44,413 bases of DNA from Erysipelotrichaceae bacterium (GCA_017432895.1 JAFRIG010000072.1:1-44413); one strand, 5' to 3'. Positions 1 to 8,506 are shown, numbered from the stretch's first letter. The notes: generated by a model not told the origin, from the sequence alone. Program-made: numbers and translations.

Positions 1-53
1 GATCTGAACAAAAGAAACAAAACAGAATAATCAGTATATTCTCCTATCAAAAA

Positions 54-95
54 AAGTCATCCGGATACAGATAATAATCCATATACGGATGACTT
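54..95. terminator. Stem-loop, possible terminator
   Basis: A 10-bp perfect inverted repeat (AAGTCATCCG at 54-63, CGGATGACTT at 86-95) encloses a 22-base loop whose ends can pair for a few more bases. An A-run lies to the left, so the best U-tract would be on the - strand; on the + strand the tail is only TTATTA. It probably ends a gene left of the window, but the direction is uncertain. Confidence 0.4.
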
Positions 96-169
96 ATTAA
101 TTCGGTTCAGAAGCTGGTTTTACCCGTTACAGCCCCTTTTTTGATTTTAAACAAGTAAAATAGAAATGT

Positions 170-844
170 ATGATAAAACTTGTGATTTTTGATATGGACG
201 GTCTTCTTTTGGACTCGGAGCGATATATGTATGTCCGTCTGGGCCAGGAAGTATCCGAAGCGCTGGGTGATAAGATCGATGAACCTTTTCTGTGTACGCT
301 GATGGGTGGCGACTGGCGGGAATATGAACACAGGGTCGCAGCCTACAAGGGCGAAGCTTTTCCGATCGATGAGTACATGCGCATCCTTTTTGAAAGGATC
401 AACTATACGATCGAAAACGAAGCGATACCTTTACGTCCCGGGGCCAAAGAAGTCCTGGACTTTTGCAAGGAAAACGGCTATCCGATGGCGATCGCCACTT
501 CCACCCACAAAAAGCAGGCCTATCAGTGTCTGCACAATACGGGCCTCTATGAATACTTCGATTACATCGTTACCGGCGATCAGGTCACCAATGGCAAGCC
601 TGATCCTGAGATTTATCAGAAGGTGCTGAAACATTTTAATGTCAAGCCTGAGCAAGCCATCGTTCTGGAAGACGGACACAACGGTTCGCAAGCCGCTTTG
701 AAAGCAGGCTGTAATCTGGTGGTCGTCGAAGACCTGGCTCAGCTCACTGATGAGGACAGACAAAGAGCGATCCTGCATACCTTTAAACTGATCGATGTCA
801 TCGAACTTTTAAGGAGCGATAATGAGACAACCGCTGGCCTTTAG
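170..844 (+). CDS. HAD-family hydrolase, beta-phosphoglucomutase/phosphatase-like
   Basis: This 224-residue cytosolic protein has all four HAD motifs: motif I DMDGLLLDSE (residues 8-17, nucleophile Asp8), motif II ATST, motif III Lys within GKPDP, and motif IV LEDG. The helical cap sits between motifs I and II, as in the PgmB/CbbY/Gph-like subfamily. These enzymes hydrolyse or isomerise small phosphorylated sugars; the substrate cannot be read from the sequence. The start follows a TAAAAT box and has no clear Shine-Dalgarno sequence. The 3' end overlaps rarA by 23 bases, so the two are probably translationally coupled. The family call is firm and the substrate unknown. Confidence 0.9.
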   Translation: MIKLVIFDMDGLLLDSERYMYVRLGQEVSEALGDKIDEPFLCTLMGGDWREYEHRVAAYKGEAFPIDEYMRILFERINYTIENEAIPLRPGAKEVLDFCKENGYPMAIATSTHKKQAYQCLHNTGLYEYFDYIVTGDQVTNGKPDPEIYQKVLKHFNVKPEQAIVLEDGHNGSQAALKAGCNLVVVEDLAQLTDEDRQRAILHTFKLIDVIELLRSDNETTAGL

Positions 845-2078
845 ACTTCGTCCTTCCCGTTTAGATGAGGTCCTGGGCCAGAAACATCTGGTGGGGCCAA
901 ATGGCGTCATCCGCAAATGTATCGAAGCGGAAACGATCTTTTCTTCCATCTTTTACGGTCCGCCCGGTACGGGTAAGACGACTTTGGCCAGGGTCATCGC
1001 CGAAGAACTAAAGAGACCATATAGGCGTTTCAATGCCGTTACCGGCAACAAGAAGGATCTCGATGCGATCTTTCTGGAAGCTAAAATGGCGGGTCAGCTG
1101 ATTATGATCTGCGATGAGGTCCATCGTTTGAACAAGGATAAGCAGGACCTGCTTCTGCCGCATGTGGAAGACGGTTCGATCATCCTGATCGGAGCCACGA
1201 CCGCCAATCCCTACCATTCGATCAATCCGGCCATCCGTTCAAGATGCCATCTTTTCGAGTTCAAACCCTTGAGCGATGAGGATATCAAAGAGGGTATCGA
1301 ACACGCCTTAACGGCCAAGGAAGGTCTTGATGGCAAGTACAGTATCGATGACGACGCCTTGGATCTGATCTGTGACACGGTCAATGGGGACATCCGTTTT
1401 GCGTTAAATATATTGGAGATCTCGGCCATTCTTTCAAAAGAGGGAAGGATCACAAGGGAAGTTGTGGCCGATAACTGCAAGAACGTCAACAACCGCTCCT
1501 TCGGTTCGGAAGACGGCTACTACGACCTGCTGTCGGCTTTTCAGAAGTCGATCAGGGGTTCCGATGCCGATGCGGCTTTATACTATCTGGCTTTACTGGC
1601 GCAGGCTGGCGATGTGGAGGCGATCTCAAGAAGACTTTTGGTCATTGCCTATGAAGACATCGGTCTGGCCAATCCTCAGCTGGCTTCCAGAACCATTGCA
1701 GCCTGTGAAGCGGCGGAACATGTCGGCTTCCCCGAAGCCATCATTCCTTTGGGGATCCATGTCATCGACCTATGTCTATCACCAAAATCAAGGACCGGCG
1801 TGGATGCCGTGCATAAGGCTCAGGGCATCGTAGAAAGTGTGGCCTATGATGTGCCGGCTTATCTCAAGCTGACACCGGTGGGTTTAAACAAGGATGAACA
1901 GTATTCCTATGAACGCTACGACTGTTTCCATAAGATACAGTATCTGCCTGATGAATTAAAGGATCTTAGTTTATTTGAAGCTTTCAACGCCAACCGCTAT
2001 GAGCAGCAGCTCAAGGCGGTCTATGAAGAATTAAAGAAAAATATGCGGACAAGCGATCTCAAGGAGTTATACAAATGA
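822..2078 (+). CDS. rarA: Replication-associated recombination protein A (RarA/MgsA AAA+ ATPase)
   Basis: The 418-residue protein is close to the usual RarA length. It has Walker A GPPGTGKT (46-53), Walker B ending in DEVH (98-101), sensor 1 IGATTANP, and the C-terminal tetramerisation region with the typical segment EAISRRLLVIAYEDIG. RarA acts in the cytosol at stalled replication forks and remodels ends together with SSB. It overlaps the upstream phosphatase gene by 23 bases and the downstream acpS by 4 bases (ATGA), so the three form one transcription unit. Alternative assignments such as the RuvB or DnaX clamp loader fit less well because the RarA-specific C-terminus is present. Confidence 0.95.
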   Translation: MRQPLAFRLRPSRLDEVLGQKHLVGPNGVIRKCIEAETIFSSIFYGPPGTGKTTLARVIAEELKRPYRRFNAVTGNKKDLDAIFLEAKMAGQLIMICDEVHRLNKDKQDLLLPHVEDGSIILIGATTANPYHSINPAIRSRCHLFEFKPLSDEDIKEGIEHALTAKEGLDGKYSIDDDALDLICDTVNGDIRFALNILEISAILSKEGRITREVVADNCKNVNNRSFGSEDGYYDLLSAFQKSIRGSDADAALYYLALLAQAGDVEAISRRLLVIAYEDIGLANPQLASRTIAACEAAEHVGFPEAIIPLGIHVIDLCLSPKSRTGVDAVHKAQGIVESVAYDVPAYLKLTPVGLNKDEQYSYERYDCFHKIQYLPDELKDLSLFEAFNANRYEQQLKAVYEELKKNMRTSDLKELYK

Positions 2079-2416
2079 TCATCGGTATTGGCACGGACAT
2101 CGTGGAGATCGAAAGGGTCAAAAAAGCCATCTCGCCAGCTTTTATGGCTAAAGTATTGTCGAAGAACGAATTAGAGAAGACATATGAGATGTCGGAAGAA
2201 AGAAAGATCAGTTTTCTGGCCGGACGTTTTGCGGCCAAGGAGGCTATCATCAAGGCACTAAGTGATTTTGAATATCCCGAGATGAGCGATCTTGACATCG
2301 TCAATGATGAGAAAGGCAAGCCCGAGATCAGCTATAAGGATTACGATCTCCTGGTGTCGATCTCGCATGAAAGAAAATTCGCCACCGCGGTGGCCCTGTT
2401 ACAGAATAAAGAATAA
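2075..2416 (+). CDS. acpS: Holo-[acyl-carrier-protein] synthase
   Basis: This is a 113-residue protein of typical AcpS length. It begins MIIGIGTDIVEIERV, containing the Asp of the Mg2+ site, and carries the second signature FAAKEAIIKAL, with the catalytic and metal-binding Glu, near residue 55. It transfers the 4'-phosphopantetheine arm from CoA to apo-ACP, activating fatty-acid synthesis in the cytosol. The ATG overlaps the rarA stop codon (ATGA), indicating translational coupling. The family call is secure. Confidence 0.96.
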   Translation: MIIGIGTDIVEIERVKKAISPAFMAKVLSKNELEKTYEMSEERKISFLAGRFAAKEAIIKALSDFEYPEMSDLDIVNDEKGKPEISYKDYDLLVSISHERKFATAVALLQNKE

Positions 2417-2435
2417 AGTATATGGAGGAATGAAG

Positions 2436-3602
2436 ATGCGATTTGTCAGAAAGAAAGAAAATACCAGCCGTTATGTCGACAATATCTTTTCGGTTACTCA
2501 GGCGGCCAAAGCCGATAAACAAGCTATCAACGCCACAGCCGGCTGTCTCTATGATGAGGAAGGCAAGCTTTTCACCTACGATTGCGTCTATGAAAGTGAG
2601 AAGTCCATCACGCCCGCTCAGAAAGCCGCTTATGCCTCTTCGCCGGCCGGCAATAAGGACTATATCGAGGCGGTCAGCCGTTTCGTTTTGGAAGACAGGG
2701 TCCATAATCATTACGCGACGATGGCGACAGCCGGAGGCACCGGCGCCATCTATACGGCCGTAGCGACCTGTCTTGATGAAGGCGATCACATCATCTATCC
2801 TGCTATCGCCTGGGGCAACTACAAGGTCATCGCCGATGAAAACAATCTGAAGCCATTAACATACGATATCTACGATCTGGACGACATGTTTGAAAAGATC
2901 GATATGGTACAAGGCAAGGTCTTTCTGATCATCAATTCGCCTTGCGAGAATCCTTTGGGTCATGCCTACAGTTTTGATGAATGGTATAAGATCTTCAATA
3001 AACTTAACTCTTTAAATGAGGATGTCGTCCTTCTTTGTGACATCGCCTATATCGACTACGCCAATAACGATCCCAAGGCCTATTTCGATCTGTTCAATGG
3101 GATCAGCGACAATGTTCTGGTTCTTCTGGCGGCTTCCTGTTCCAAGGCCTTCTCCTATTATGGCCAGCGTTTAGGAGCTCTGATCGCCATCAACAATGAT
3201 GAAGAATTCCTGGATCACTATCTCAATCTGTGTTCCAGGGCGGCGAGGGCCACCTGGTCGAATCTGAATAATGCGGCGATGTTAAATATCGCAAAAGTCC
3301 TGAACGAACATTACGACGATTATATGAAGGAACTGACGGATGCCAAGGAGATGCTTTCAAAGCGGACTTCATTATTTATTAGACAAGCTAAAGAATGTGG
3401 GTTAGAATTATATGAGTCTGCCGATGGCTTCTTTGTGACGATCAAGATGGCTGACAACGAAAGCCGGGATGCTTTCCACAAAAGACTGCTGGATGCCCAT
3501 ATCTACACCATCAAGGTCAATAAGGGTATCAGGGTAGCCTTGTGCAGCGTACCGCTTAAGATCGCCGATGGTCTGGCAGCGAGAATAAAGGAATTGAGCT
3601 AA
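2436..3602 (+). CDS. PLP-dependent class I aminotransferase, aspartate/aromatic type
   Basis: The ATG at 2436 is chosen because GGAGGA (2424-2429) lies six bases upstream; this gives 388 residues. An in-frame ATG at 2430 abuts the ribosome site and a further upstream extension would overlap acpS. PLP residues are visible: Asn172 in SPCENP, Asp202 in CDIAYIDY and the Schiff-base Lys237 in SCSKAF. The layout (NKDY, GGTGA, YYGQRLGA) resembles the AspC/TyrB I-alpha group rather than the AspB type encoded nearby. It would exchange amino groups between aspartate or aromatic amino acids and 2-oxoglutarate; the substrate is an inference. The last base of its stop codon is the first base of the next start. 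Confidence 0.88.
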   Translation: MRFVRKKENTSRYVDNIFSVTQAAKADKQAINATAGCLYDEEGKLFTYDCVYESEKSITPAQKAAYASSPAGNKDYIEAVSRFVLEDRVHNHYATMATAGGTGAIYTAVATCLDEGDHIIYPAIAWGNYKVIADENNLKPLTYDIYDLDDMFEKIDMVQGKVFLIINSPCENPLGHAYSFDEWYKIFNKLNSLNEDVVLLCDIAYIDYANNDPKAYFDLFNGISDNVLVLLAASCSKAFSYYGQRLGALIAINNDEEFLDHYLNLCSRAARATWSNLNNAAMLNIAKVLNEHYDDYMKELTDAKEMLSKRTSLFIRQAKECGLELYESADGFFVTIKMADNESRDAFHKRLLDAHIYTIKVNKGIRVALCSVPLKIADGLAARIKELS

Positions 3603-4099
3603 TGGAAGAAAAACAAGTTAACGATGTAAACAATAAACCGCAGTTTGCGATCTTCGACTGGATCGTCTCTTTACCGGTGATCAGGATCGTAAAACCTCTG
3701 TATGAATGGAAGAAGGCTTTCTGGATCTACTGTTTCCTGGGTCTACTTTCAACGATCGCCAACTATGTCTTCACGATCGTCTTTACGGAGTCTTTAGGTC
3801 TCTATGGTACGGTAGCCAATGTGCTGGCGTGGTTACTTTCCACATTGATCTCGTTTGTCTTATTCAGATATCTCTATTTCGATCGCACCAACAACAGCTT
3901 CATCAACGAGCTGGTCAAGTTTGCTTCAGCCAGGATCTTCACTCTTGGCGTGGAAACGCTGACGGTGCTGGTCTTTGTGGATATCCTGGGTATCGATATC
4001 AAGATCGTCAAGGCCGTGCTGATCCCGGTGACGGCGATCCTGAATTATTTCATCTCCAAGATCTTCGTCTTCAAAAACAAGGAAGAAAAGACTGCTTAG
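3602..4099 (+). CDS. GtrA-family membrane protein
   Basis: This 165-residue integral membrane protein has four predicted hydrophobic helices (roughly residues 40-60, 68-90, 103-123 and 130-150) and the GtrA-type ending NYFISKIFVFK. GtrA-like proteins are associated with moving lipid-linked sugars across the membrane for surface polysaccharide or teichoic-acid glycosylation. No glycosyltransferase partner is adjacent. The start overlaps the aminotransferase stop (TAATG), so it is the last gene of that transcription unit and is followed by a terminator at 4105-4135. The family is clear; the role here is not. Confidence 0.88.
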   Translation: MEEKQVNDVNNKPQFAIFDWIVSLPVIRIVKPLYEWKKAFWIYCFLGLLSTIANYVFTIVFTESLGLYGTVANVLAWLLSTLISFVLFRYLYFDRTNNSFINELVKFASARIFTLGVETLTVLVFVDILGIDIKIVKAVLIPVTAILNYFISKIFVFKNKEEKTA

Positions 4100-4104
4100 A
4101 GCTT

Positions 4105-4135
4105 AACAGATCCCTCAAGGGTCTGTTTTGTTTTT
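4105..4135 (+). terminator. Rho-independent terminator after the GtrA gene
   Basis: AACAGA plus CCC (one bulged T) pairs with GGG plus TCTGTT around a short loop and is followed by TTTGTTTTT. It closes the HAD-rarA-acpS-aminotransferase-gtrA run. Confidence 0.8.
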
Positions 4136-4162
4136 GTAAATATAGGATGATAATGTTAGAAT
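4134..4162 (+). promoter_or_regulatory. Promoter for the Lrp-aminotransferase pair
   Basis: TTGTAA (4134-4139) and TAGAAT (4157-4162) are separated by 17 bases. The predicted transcript would start near 4169 and carry the GAGG ribosome site used by the regulator. This is read by eye and the -35 overlaps the T-run of the preceding terminator. Confidence 0.55.
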
Positions 4163-4188
4163 TTAAGCTATAAATGAGGTCTGAAAAT

Positions 4189-4671
4189 ATGAACGAATTA
4201 CTTAAGCTGATTGAAAACAATGCCCGTTATGAAGTCAAGGATCTGGCTGCTTTACTAGGTGAAGATGAGGCGGCGGTTGCCGATAAACTGAGTGAACTGG
4301 AAAAAGAGTCCATCATCGCCGGTTACCATACCATCATCAACTGGGAAAAAGCCGATGTCGAGATCTCCAAGGCGATCATTTTCGTCAACTGCGTACCGGA
4401 AAGAGTGGCCGGTTACGACAAGCTGGCTTATCGGATCGCCAAGTATCCGGAAGTCGAATCTCTTACCCTGATCTCGGGCAAGGCGGAATTCATGCTGGTG
4501 GTGAACGCCAGAAACATGCGCGAGATCTCTAACTTCGTCGCCCACAAGCTGGCGCCGACGGAAGGAGTCAACGGCACAGAGACGATGTTCGTCCTTAAAG
4601 AATACAAGAAAAACGGCATCATGTTCTCGGATGAACATGAAGACGGTGAAAGGCTTCTGGTCACCCCATGA
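4189..4671 (+). CDS. Lrp/AsnC-family transcriptional regulator
   Basis: The ATG at 4189 is preferred because TGAGG ends nine bases upstream; an ATG at 4174 lacks a ribosome site. The 160-residue protein has an N-terminal winged HTH (about 1-55, DLAALLGEDEAAVADKLSELEKE) and a C-terminal RAM/AsnC effector domain (about 65-150). Such proteins oligomerise and sense amino acids. It overlaps the next aminotransferase gene by four bases (ATGA), a common Firmicutes pairing in which the regulator controls its partner. The ligand cannot be deduced. Confidence 0.92.
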   Translation: MNELLKLIENNARYEVKDLAALLGEDEAAVADKLSELEKESIIAGYHTIINWEKADVEISKAIIFVNCVPERVAGYDKLAYRIAKYPEVESLTLISGKAEFMLVVNARNMREISNFVAHKLAPTEGVNGTETMFVLKEYKKNGIMFSDEHEDGERLLVTP

Positions 4672-5834
4672 TATTCGACGAAGAGATCAATCAGACCATC
4701 AGATACATGAAACCCAGCGGTATCCGCAAGTTCTTTGATATTGCGGCCACCAAGAAAGGGGTCATCTCTTTAGGTGTGGGTGAACCGGATTTTATCACGC
4801 CCTGGCATATCAGAGAAGCGGCGATCCATGCGATCGAAAAAGGCCGTACTTTCTATACCGGCAACAAGGGACTGATACAGCTTAGAAGAGGGATCTGCGA
4901 TTACTACAAGCGCCGTTTCAACGTCGCCTATGATCCGGAGACCGATTGTATCGTCACGGTTGGCGGTTCCGAAGCTATCGACATCGTCTTAAGGACGCTG
5001 TGCAAGCAGGGTGATGAAGTGATACTTCCCACCCCGGCCTATGTGGCCTATGCGGCCATCATCGAAATGGCCGGAGCCAAAGTCGTTGAAGTTGAATTAA
5101 AAGAAGAAGATCAGTTCAAGCTGACACCGGAAGCTTTAAAAGCGGCGATCAGCCCCAAGACTAAGGCTGTCATTCTCAACTTCCCGGGCAATCCCACGGG
5201 TGGGGTCATGACTTATGAGGACTACGAAAAGATCGTGCCGATCATCAAGGAACATAACATTTTTGCGGTGACCGACGAGATCTATGCGGAATTGACCTAT
5301 GAAGGCAAGCATGTTTCGATCGCTTCCTTTGATGAAATAAAAGATCGTACCATCGTCATCAACGGTTTCTCCAAGGCCTATTCGATGACAGGCTATAGAG
5401 TCGGTTACATTTTGGGTCATAAGGATCTCATCGGCATGATCCTCAAGATCCATCAGTATACGATCATGTGTGCAACGACGCCTTGTCAATATGCGGCGAT
5501 CGAGGCGATATATGACGGCGATGAGGATATCGCCAACATGTTTGTCAGTTTCAAACAGCGGCGTAACTACATCGTCAAAGAACTCAATCGCATCGGTTTG
5601 ACGACCCACATGCCGCAAGGGGCCTTCTACGTCTTCCCGTCCATCGCGATCACGGGCTTAAAATGCGAAGAGTTCTGTGAGAAGCTTTTGGAAGAAGAAA
5701 ATCTCGCTTTGGTGCCGGGCAATGCCTTTGGCCAGGCGGGTGAGGGCTATGTCAGGATCTCTTATGCCTATTCGATGGAACAGATCAAGGAAGCTATCGG
5801 TAAGCTCGAACATTTTCTTAAGCAGTACAGATAA
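4668..5834 (+). CDS. PLP-dependent aminotransferase, AspB/PatA type
   Basis: This 388-residue fold-type I aminotransferase shows the I-gamma motifs: SLGVGEPDF (34-42), Asn175 in PGNPTGG, Asp203 in TDEIYAELTY, Schiff-base Lys236 in NGFSKAYSMTG and Arg244 in YRVGY. It is likely a cytosolic aspartate, aromatic or N-acetyl-diaminopimelate transaminase; the exact substrate is not determinable. The four-base overlap with the upstream Lrp-like gene suggests the two are made together. A strong hairpin directly after the stop closes the pair. Confidence 0.92.
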   Translation: MIFDEEINQTIRYMKPSGIRKFFDIAATKKGVISLGVGEPDFITPWHIREAAIHAIEKGRTFYTGNKGLIQLRRGICDYYKRRFNVAYDPETDCIVTVGGSEAIDIVLRTLCKQGDEVILPTPAYVAYAAIIEMAGAKVVEVELKEEDQFKLTPEALKAAISPKTKAVILNFPGNPTGGVMTYEDYEKIVPIIKEHNIFAVTDEIYAELTYEGKHVSIASFDEIKDRTIVINGFSKAYSMTGYRVGYILGHKDLIGMILKIHQYTIMCATTPCQYAAIEAIYDGDEDIANMFVSFKQRRNYIVKELNRIGLTTHMPQGAFYVFPSIAITGLKCEEFCEKLLEEENLALVPGNAFGQAGEGYVRISYAYSMEQIKEAIGKLEHFLKQYR

Positions 5835-5855
5835 GGAAGTTTCTTCCTTTTTCTG
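5833..5855 (+). terminator. Rho-independent terminator after the second aminotransferase
   Basis: AAGGAAG (5833-5839) pairs with CTTCCTT (5843-5849) around TTT and runs into a T-rich tail. The left arm overlaps the stop codon. Confidence 0.75.
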
Positions 5856-5888
5856 TTTATGATTATTTTTAGAAAAGAAGGTAATGAT

Positions 5889-6896
5889 ATGAAGATCGGT
5901 GTATTGGGAGCCGGTACCTGGGGTATGGCTCTGGCCAGAATGCTGGCGAATGATGATTATGAAGTGATGGTCTGGTCGGCTTTAGCGGCCGAGATCGATG
6001 AACTGAATGAGACAAGGGTGCAGAAGAATCTGCCTTATATGGTCATACCGGATGCCATCGTCTTCACTAAAGACATCGAAGAGGTATGTAGCGATAAGGA
6101 TATCATCCTATCGGCTGTACCATCGATCTTCGTCAGATCGACTTTTGAAAAGGCCAAAGACTATATCAGGGATGGTCAGATCATCGTCGATGTGGCCAAG
6201 GGCATCGAAGCCGATACCTTGTTTACGATGTCCCAGGTCATTTCTGATGTCTTAAATGATGGGAAACACGAAAACGTGAAGATCGTCGCCTTATCGGGGC
6301 CGACCCACGCTGAAGAAGTGGCCAGAGATATGCCGACAACGATCGTCTCCGCCTGCAAGGATGAAGAAGCCGCCAAAAAGGTCCAGGATGTCTTCATGAA
6401 TACCTGCATGCGCGTCTATACCAATGATGATGTCCTTGGTGTTGAATTATGTGGGGCGATGAAAAACGTCATCGCTCTGGCAGCCGGCATTTCGGCAGGT
6501 CTAGGTTATGGCGATAACGCCAAGGCAGCCATCATCACCAGAGGCATGGTCGAGATCACCAGGCTCGGTCTCAAGATGGGTGCCAACAAGGACACCTTCC
6601 CGGGCTTAGCCGGGATCGGCGATCTGATCGTCACGGCTACTTCCATGCATTCAAGAAACAACCGCTGTGGCATGCTGATAGGACAGGGTGTAAAGCCCAC
6701 CGAAGCCGTTAATCAGGTCGGCATGGTGGTAGAAGGCATCAATGCCTTGCCGGCAGCCATGAAACTGATCGACAAATATCAGATCGAGATGCCGATCACG
6801 GCCATGGTCGATGCGATCGTCAATGAAAGGATTGATCCCAAGACGGCGGTCAATGCCCTGATGACCAGGGACAAGAAAAACGAAACCAATCTTTAA
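5889..6896 (+). CDS. gpsA: NAD(P)-dependent glycerol-3-phosphate dehydrogenase
   Basis: The ATG at 5889 follows AGAAGG (5876-5881) and gives 335 residues, the usual GpsA size. The N-terminus reads MKIGVLGAGTWG with the GxGxxG Rossmann motif, and the family blocks AVPSIFVR, SGPTHAEEVA, the catalytic-Lys block AMKNVIALAAG, and GLAGIGDLIVTATS are all present. It reduces dihydroxyacetone phosphate to sn-glycerol-3-phosphate, the backbone precursor of phospholipids. It stands alone between two terminators; a separate promoter was not pinned down. Confidence 0.96.
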   Translation: MKIGVLGAGTWGMALARMLANDDYEVMVWSALAAEIDELNETRVQKNLPYMVIPDAIVFTKDIEEVCSDKDIILSAVPSIFVRSTFEKAKDYIRDGQIIVDVAKGIEADTLFTMSQVISDVLNDGKHENVKIVALSGPTHAEEVARDMPTTIVSACKDEEAAKKVQDVFMNTCMRVYTNDDVLGVELCGAMKNVIALAAGISAGLGYGDNAKAAIITRGMVEITRLGLKMGANKDTFPGLAGIGDLIVTATSMHSRNNRCGMLIGQGVKPTEAVNQVGMVVEGINALPAAMKLIDKYQIEMPITAMVDAIVNERIDPKTAVNALMTRDKKNETNL

Positions 6897-6897
6897 A

Positions 6898-6920
6898 AAA
6901 TGCGATCAGTGATCGCATTT
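6898..6920. terminator. Bidirectional terminator between gpsA and the Ugd fusion
   Basis: An almost perfect 23-bp palindrome, AAATGCGATCA-G-TGATCGCATTT, has A- and T-runs on its two sides and lies between two convergent genes. Its right end contains part of the stop codon of the - strand gene. It should terminate in both directions. Confidence 0.9.
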
Positions 6921-8403
6921 AGTCTCTCTGATAAAGGTCTCTGGTGTAGACCTTTTCTTTTACATCATCCAGACATCGGTCGTAGCGGTTGGCGATGATG
7001 GCTTTGGATAGTTTCTTAAAGCGGTTTAGGTTGTTGATGACCTTGGAACCAAAGAAGGTCTCACCGTCTTTAAGCGTCGGTTCGTAGATGATGACTTCAG
7101 CACCTTTGGCTTTGATGCGTTTCATGACGCCTTGAATGGAGGACTGACGGAAGTTGTCGGAATTGGCTTTCATCGTCAGACGATAGACCCCAACGACGAC
7201 CTTGCCTTCCTTTTTTCGGTCATATTGGGCGGAGTTGCCGTAGGCTCCGGCAATATCCAGGACTCTGTCGGCGATGAAGTCTTTTCGGGTCCGGTTGGAT
7301 TCGACGATCGCTTCGATCAGGTTTTCCGGCACATCTTCAAAGTTGGCCAGCAGCTGTTTGGTGTCCTTGGGCAGGCAATAGCCGCCATAGCCGAAAGAGG
7401 GGTTGTTGTAGTGGGAACCGATACGGGGATCAAGACAGACGCCGTCGATGATGGATCTGGTATCCAGTCCTTTAGTCTCGGCATAGGTATCCAGTTCATT
7501 GAAGTAGGAGACTCTCAAGGCCAGATAGGTATTAGCGAAGAGTTTGACGGCTTCAGCTTCACTTAAGCCCATGATCCTGGTGGCGACATCCTGTTTGATG
7601 GCACCCTGGACCAGTAAACCTATGAAATCGTTGGCCGCTTTCAGATTTTCTTCATCATTCATATCGGCACCGACGATGATCCTGGAAGGATAGAGATTGT
7701 CGTAAAGGGCCTTGGATTCTCTCAAGAATTCCGGCGAGAAGAGGATCTTGTCATCGTTTTTCTGTTTTCTGATGCGGGCACAATAGCCCACGGGGATCGT
7801 CGATTTGATGATGATCCAGGCTTGCGGATTGTATTGTCTGATCGTGTCGATGACCGTTTCAACGGCACTGGTGTCGAAGAAGTTCTTCTGGGGGTCGTAG
7901 TTGGTCGGGGCGGCGATGACGACGAATTCGGCGTCCTTATAGGCATATTGGGCATCTAATGTCGCTTCTAAGTTCAGTTCTTTATGGGCCAGATAGTCTT
8001 CCAGATATTCATCCTGGATCGGCGATCTTTTATTATTGATCAAATCGACTTTCTCTTTGACGATGTCGACGGCTTTGACGATGTTGTGCTGAGCCAATAA
8101 TACGGCGATGGAAAGTCCGACATAGCCGGTACCGGCGATGGCGATCTTGCGGGGCGGAAGCTGAGTTTTTTCTTCTTTTATATCTGTCTGATCTTCTGAT
8201 CTGATCTCATCGAGATCAAATCCCAACACTTCCATCAGATCTTCCAGCTGTTGAATCGAGGGGGTGTAGCTGCCGTTTTCGATCTTGGAGATCATGGCTC
8301 TGTTAATATTGGCTTTTTCAGCCAGCTGATTTTGCGAAAGGGATAATTTTTCCCTGTGATTTCTGATAGTCTTGCTTAAGAGTTCCTGTCTGATCCTTTT
8401 CAT
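6919..8403 (-). CDS. XRE-type HTH fused to UDP-glucose 6-dehydrogenase
   Basis: The start at 8403 follows GGAGG (8411-8415); an upstream in-frame ATG would run through the operator region and has no ribosome site. The 494-residue protein begins with a classic XRE/Cro helix-turn-helix (about 12-66, with the run [20 protein letters not shown]), then an acidic linker (67-83), then a complete nucleotide-sugar dehydrogenase: GTGYVG (91-96), [15 protein letters not shown] and catalytic Cys343 in GGYCLPKD. The enzyme part would oxidise UDP-glucose to UDP-glucuronate with two NAD+, feeding the divergent epimerase. The extra N-terminal domain is absent from ordinary Ugd. Two matching palindromes in the divergent promoter point to autoregulation. 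Enzyme class is firm; the regulatory role is inferred. Confidence 0.93.
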   Translation of the reverse strand: MKRIRQELLSKTIRNHREKLSLSQNQLAEKANINRAMISKIENGSYTPSIQQLEDLMEVLGFDLDEIRSEDQTDIKEEKTQLPPRKIAIAGTGYVGLSIAVLLAQHNIVKAVDIVKEKVDLINNKRSPIQDEYLEDYLAHKELNLEATLDAQYAYKDAEFVVIAAPTNYDPQKNFFDTSAVETVIDTIRQYNPQAWIIIKSTIPVGYCARIRKQKNDDKILFSPEFLRESKALYDNLYPSRIIVGADMNDEENLKAANDFIGLLVQGAIKQDVATRIMGLSEAEAVKLFANTYLALRVSYFNELDTYAETKGLDTRSIIDGVCLDPRIGSHYNNPSFGYGGYCLPKDTKQLLANFEDVPENLIEAIVESNRTRKDFIADRVLDIAGAYGNSAQYDRKKEGKVVVGVYRLTMKANSDNFRQSSIQGVMKRIKAKGAEVIIYEPTLKDGETFFGSKVINNLNRFKKLSKAIIANRYDRCLDDVKEKVYTRDLYQRD

Positions 8404-8423
8404 ATGTGAACCTCCGTTAATAA

Positions 8424-8440
8424 TGTTATAAGAAATAACA
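8424..8440. promoter_or_regulatory. Operator-like palindrome 1 (TGTTAT-N5-ATAACA)
   Basis: TGTTAT (8424-8429) and ATAACA (8435-8440) form a 6-5-6 inverted repeat in the leader of the XRE-Ugd gene. It repeats exactly the half-sites and spacing of the second palindrome at 8467-8483. Binding by the HTH domain encoded next to it is an inference. Confidence 0.75.
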
Positions 8441-8463
8441 TAATTATGCAAATAAATGAGAAA

Positions 8464-8486
8464 TATTGTTATCAATTATAACAATA
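8464..8486. promoter_or_regulatory. Operator-like palindrome 2 overlapping both divergent promoters
   Basis: A 23-bp perfect palindrome has arms TATTGTTAT and ATAACAATA around CAATT and a core identical in half-sites and spacing to palindrome 1. It covers the - strand -10 box of the Ugd gene and lies about 20-40 bases before the expected start of the epimerase transcript, so occupancy would plausibly repress both directions. Confidence 0.8.
8475..8483 (-). promoter_or_regulatory. Extended -10 promoter for XRE-Ugd
   Basis: On the - strand the sequence reads TGTTATAAT, a perfect extended -10 (TG-n-TATAAT), inside operator-like palindrome 2. A transcript starting near 8468 would have a leader of about 65 bases that contains palindrome 1 and the GGAGG ribosome site. 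Confidence 0.6.
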
Positions 8487-8491
8487 CTTTA

Positions 8492-8500
8492 TGTTATGAT
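8492..8500 (+). promoter_or_regulatory. Extended -10 promoter for the epimerase gene
   Basis: TGTTATGAT fits an extended -10 (TG-n-TATGAT), with the hexamer at 8495-8500. Transcription would start at about 8507, exactly the A of the proposed ATG, so the mRNA would be leaderless or nearly so. TGTTAT here also looks like a third operator half-site. Confidence 0.6.
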
Positions 8501-8506
8501 AGAGGT

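Noticed and set aside
107..331. Open frame on the - strand overlapping the HAD gene start
   Set aside because: It has no ribosome site, low-complexity composition, and most of it is antisense to a well-supported HAD gene.
2292..2435. Upstream extension of the first aminotransferase into acpS
   Set aside because: It would overlap acpS by over 120 bases in another frame; the ATG at 2436 has a good GGAGGA site and matches the family's N-terminus.
8404..8475. 24-residue N-terminal extension of the XRE-Ugd protein
   Set aside because: The extension would be read through the operator and promoter region, has no ribosome site, and GGAGG supports the start at 8403.
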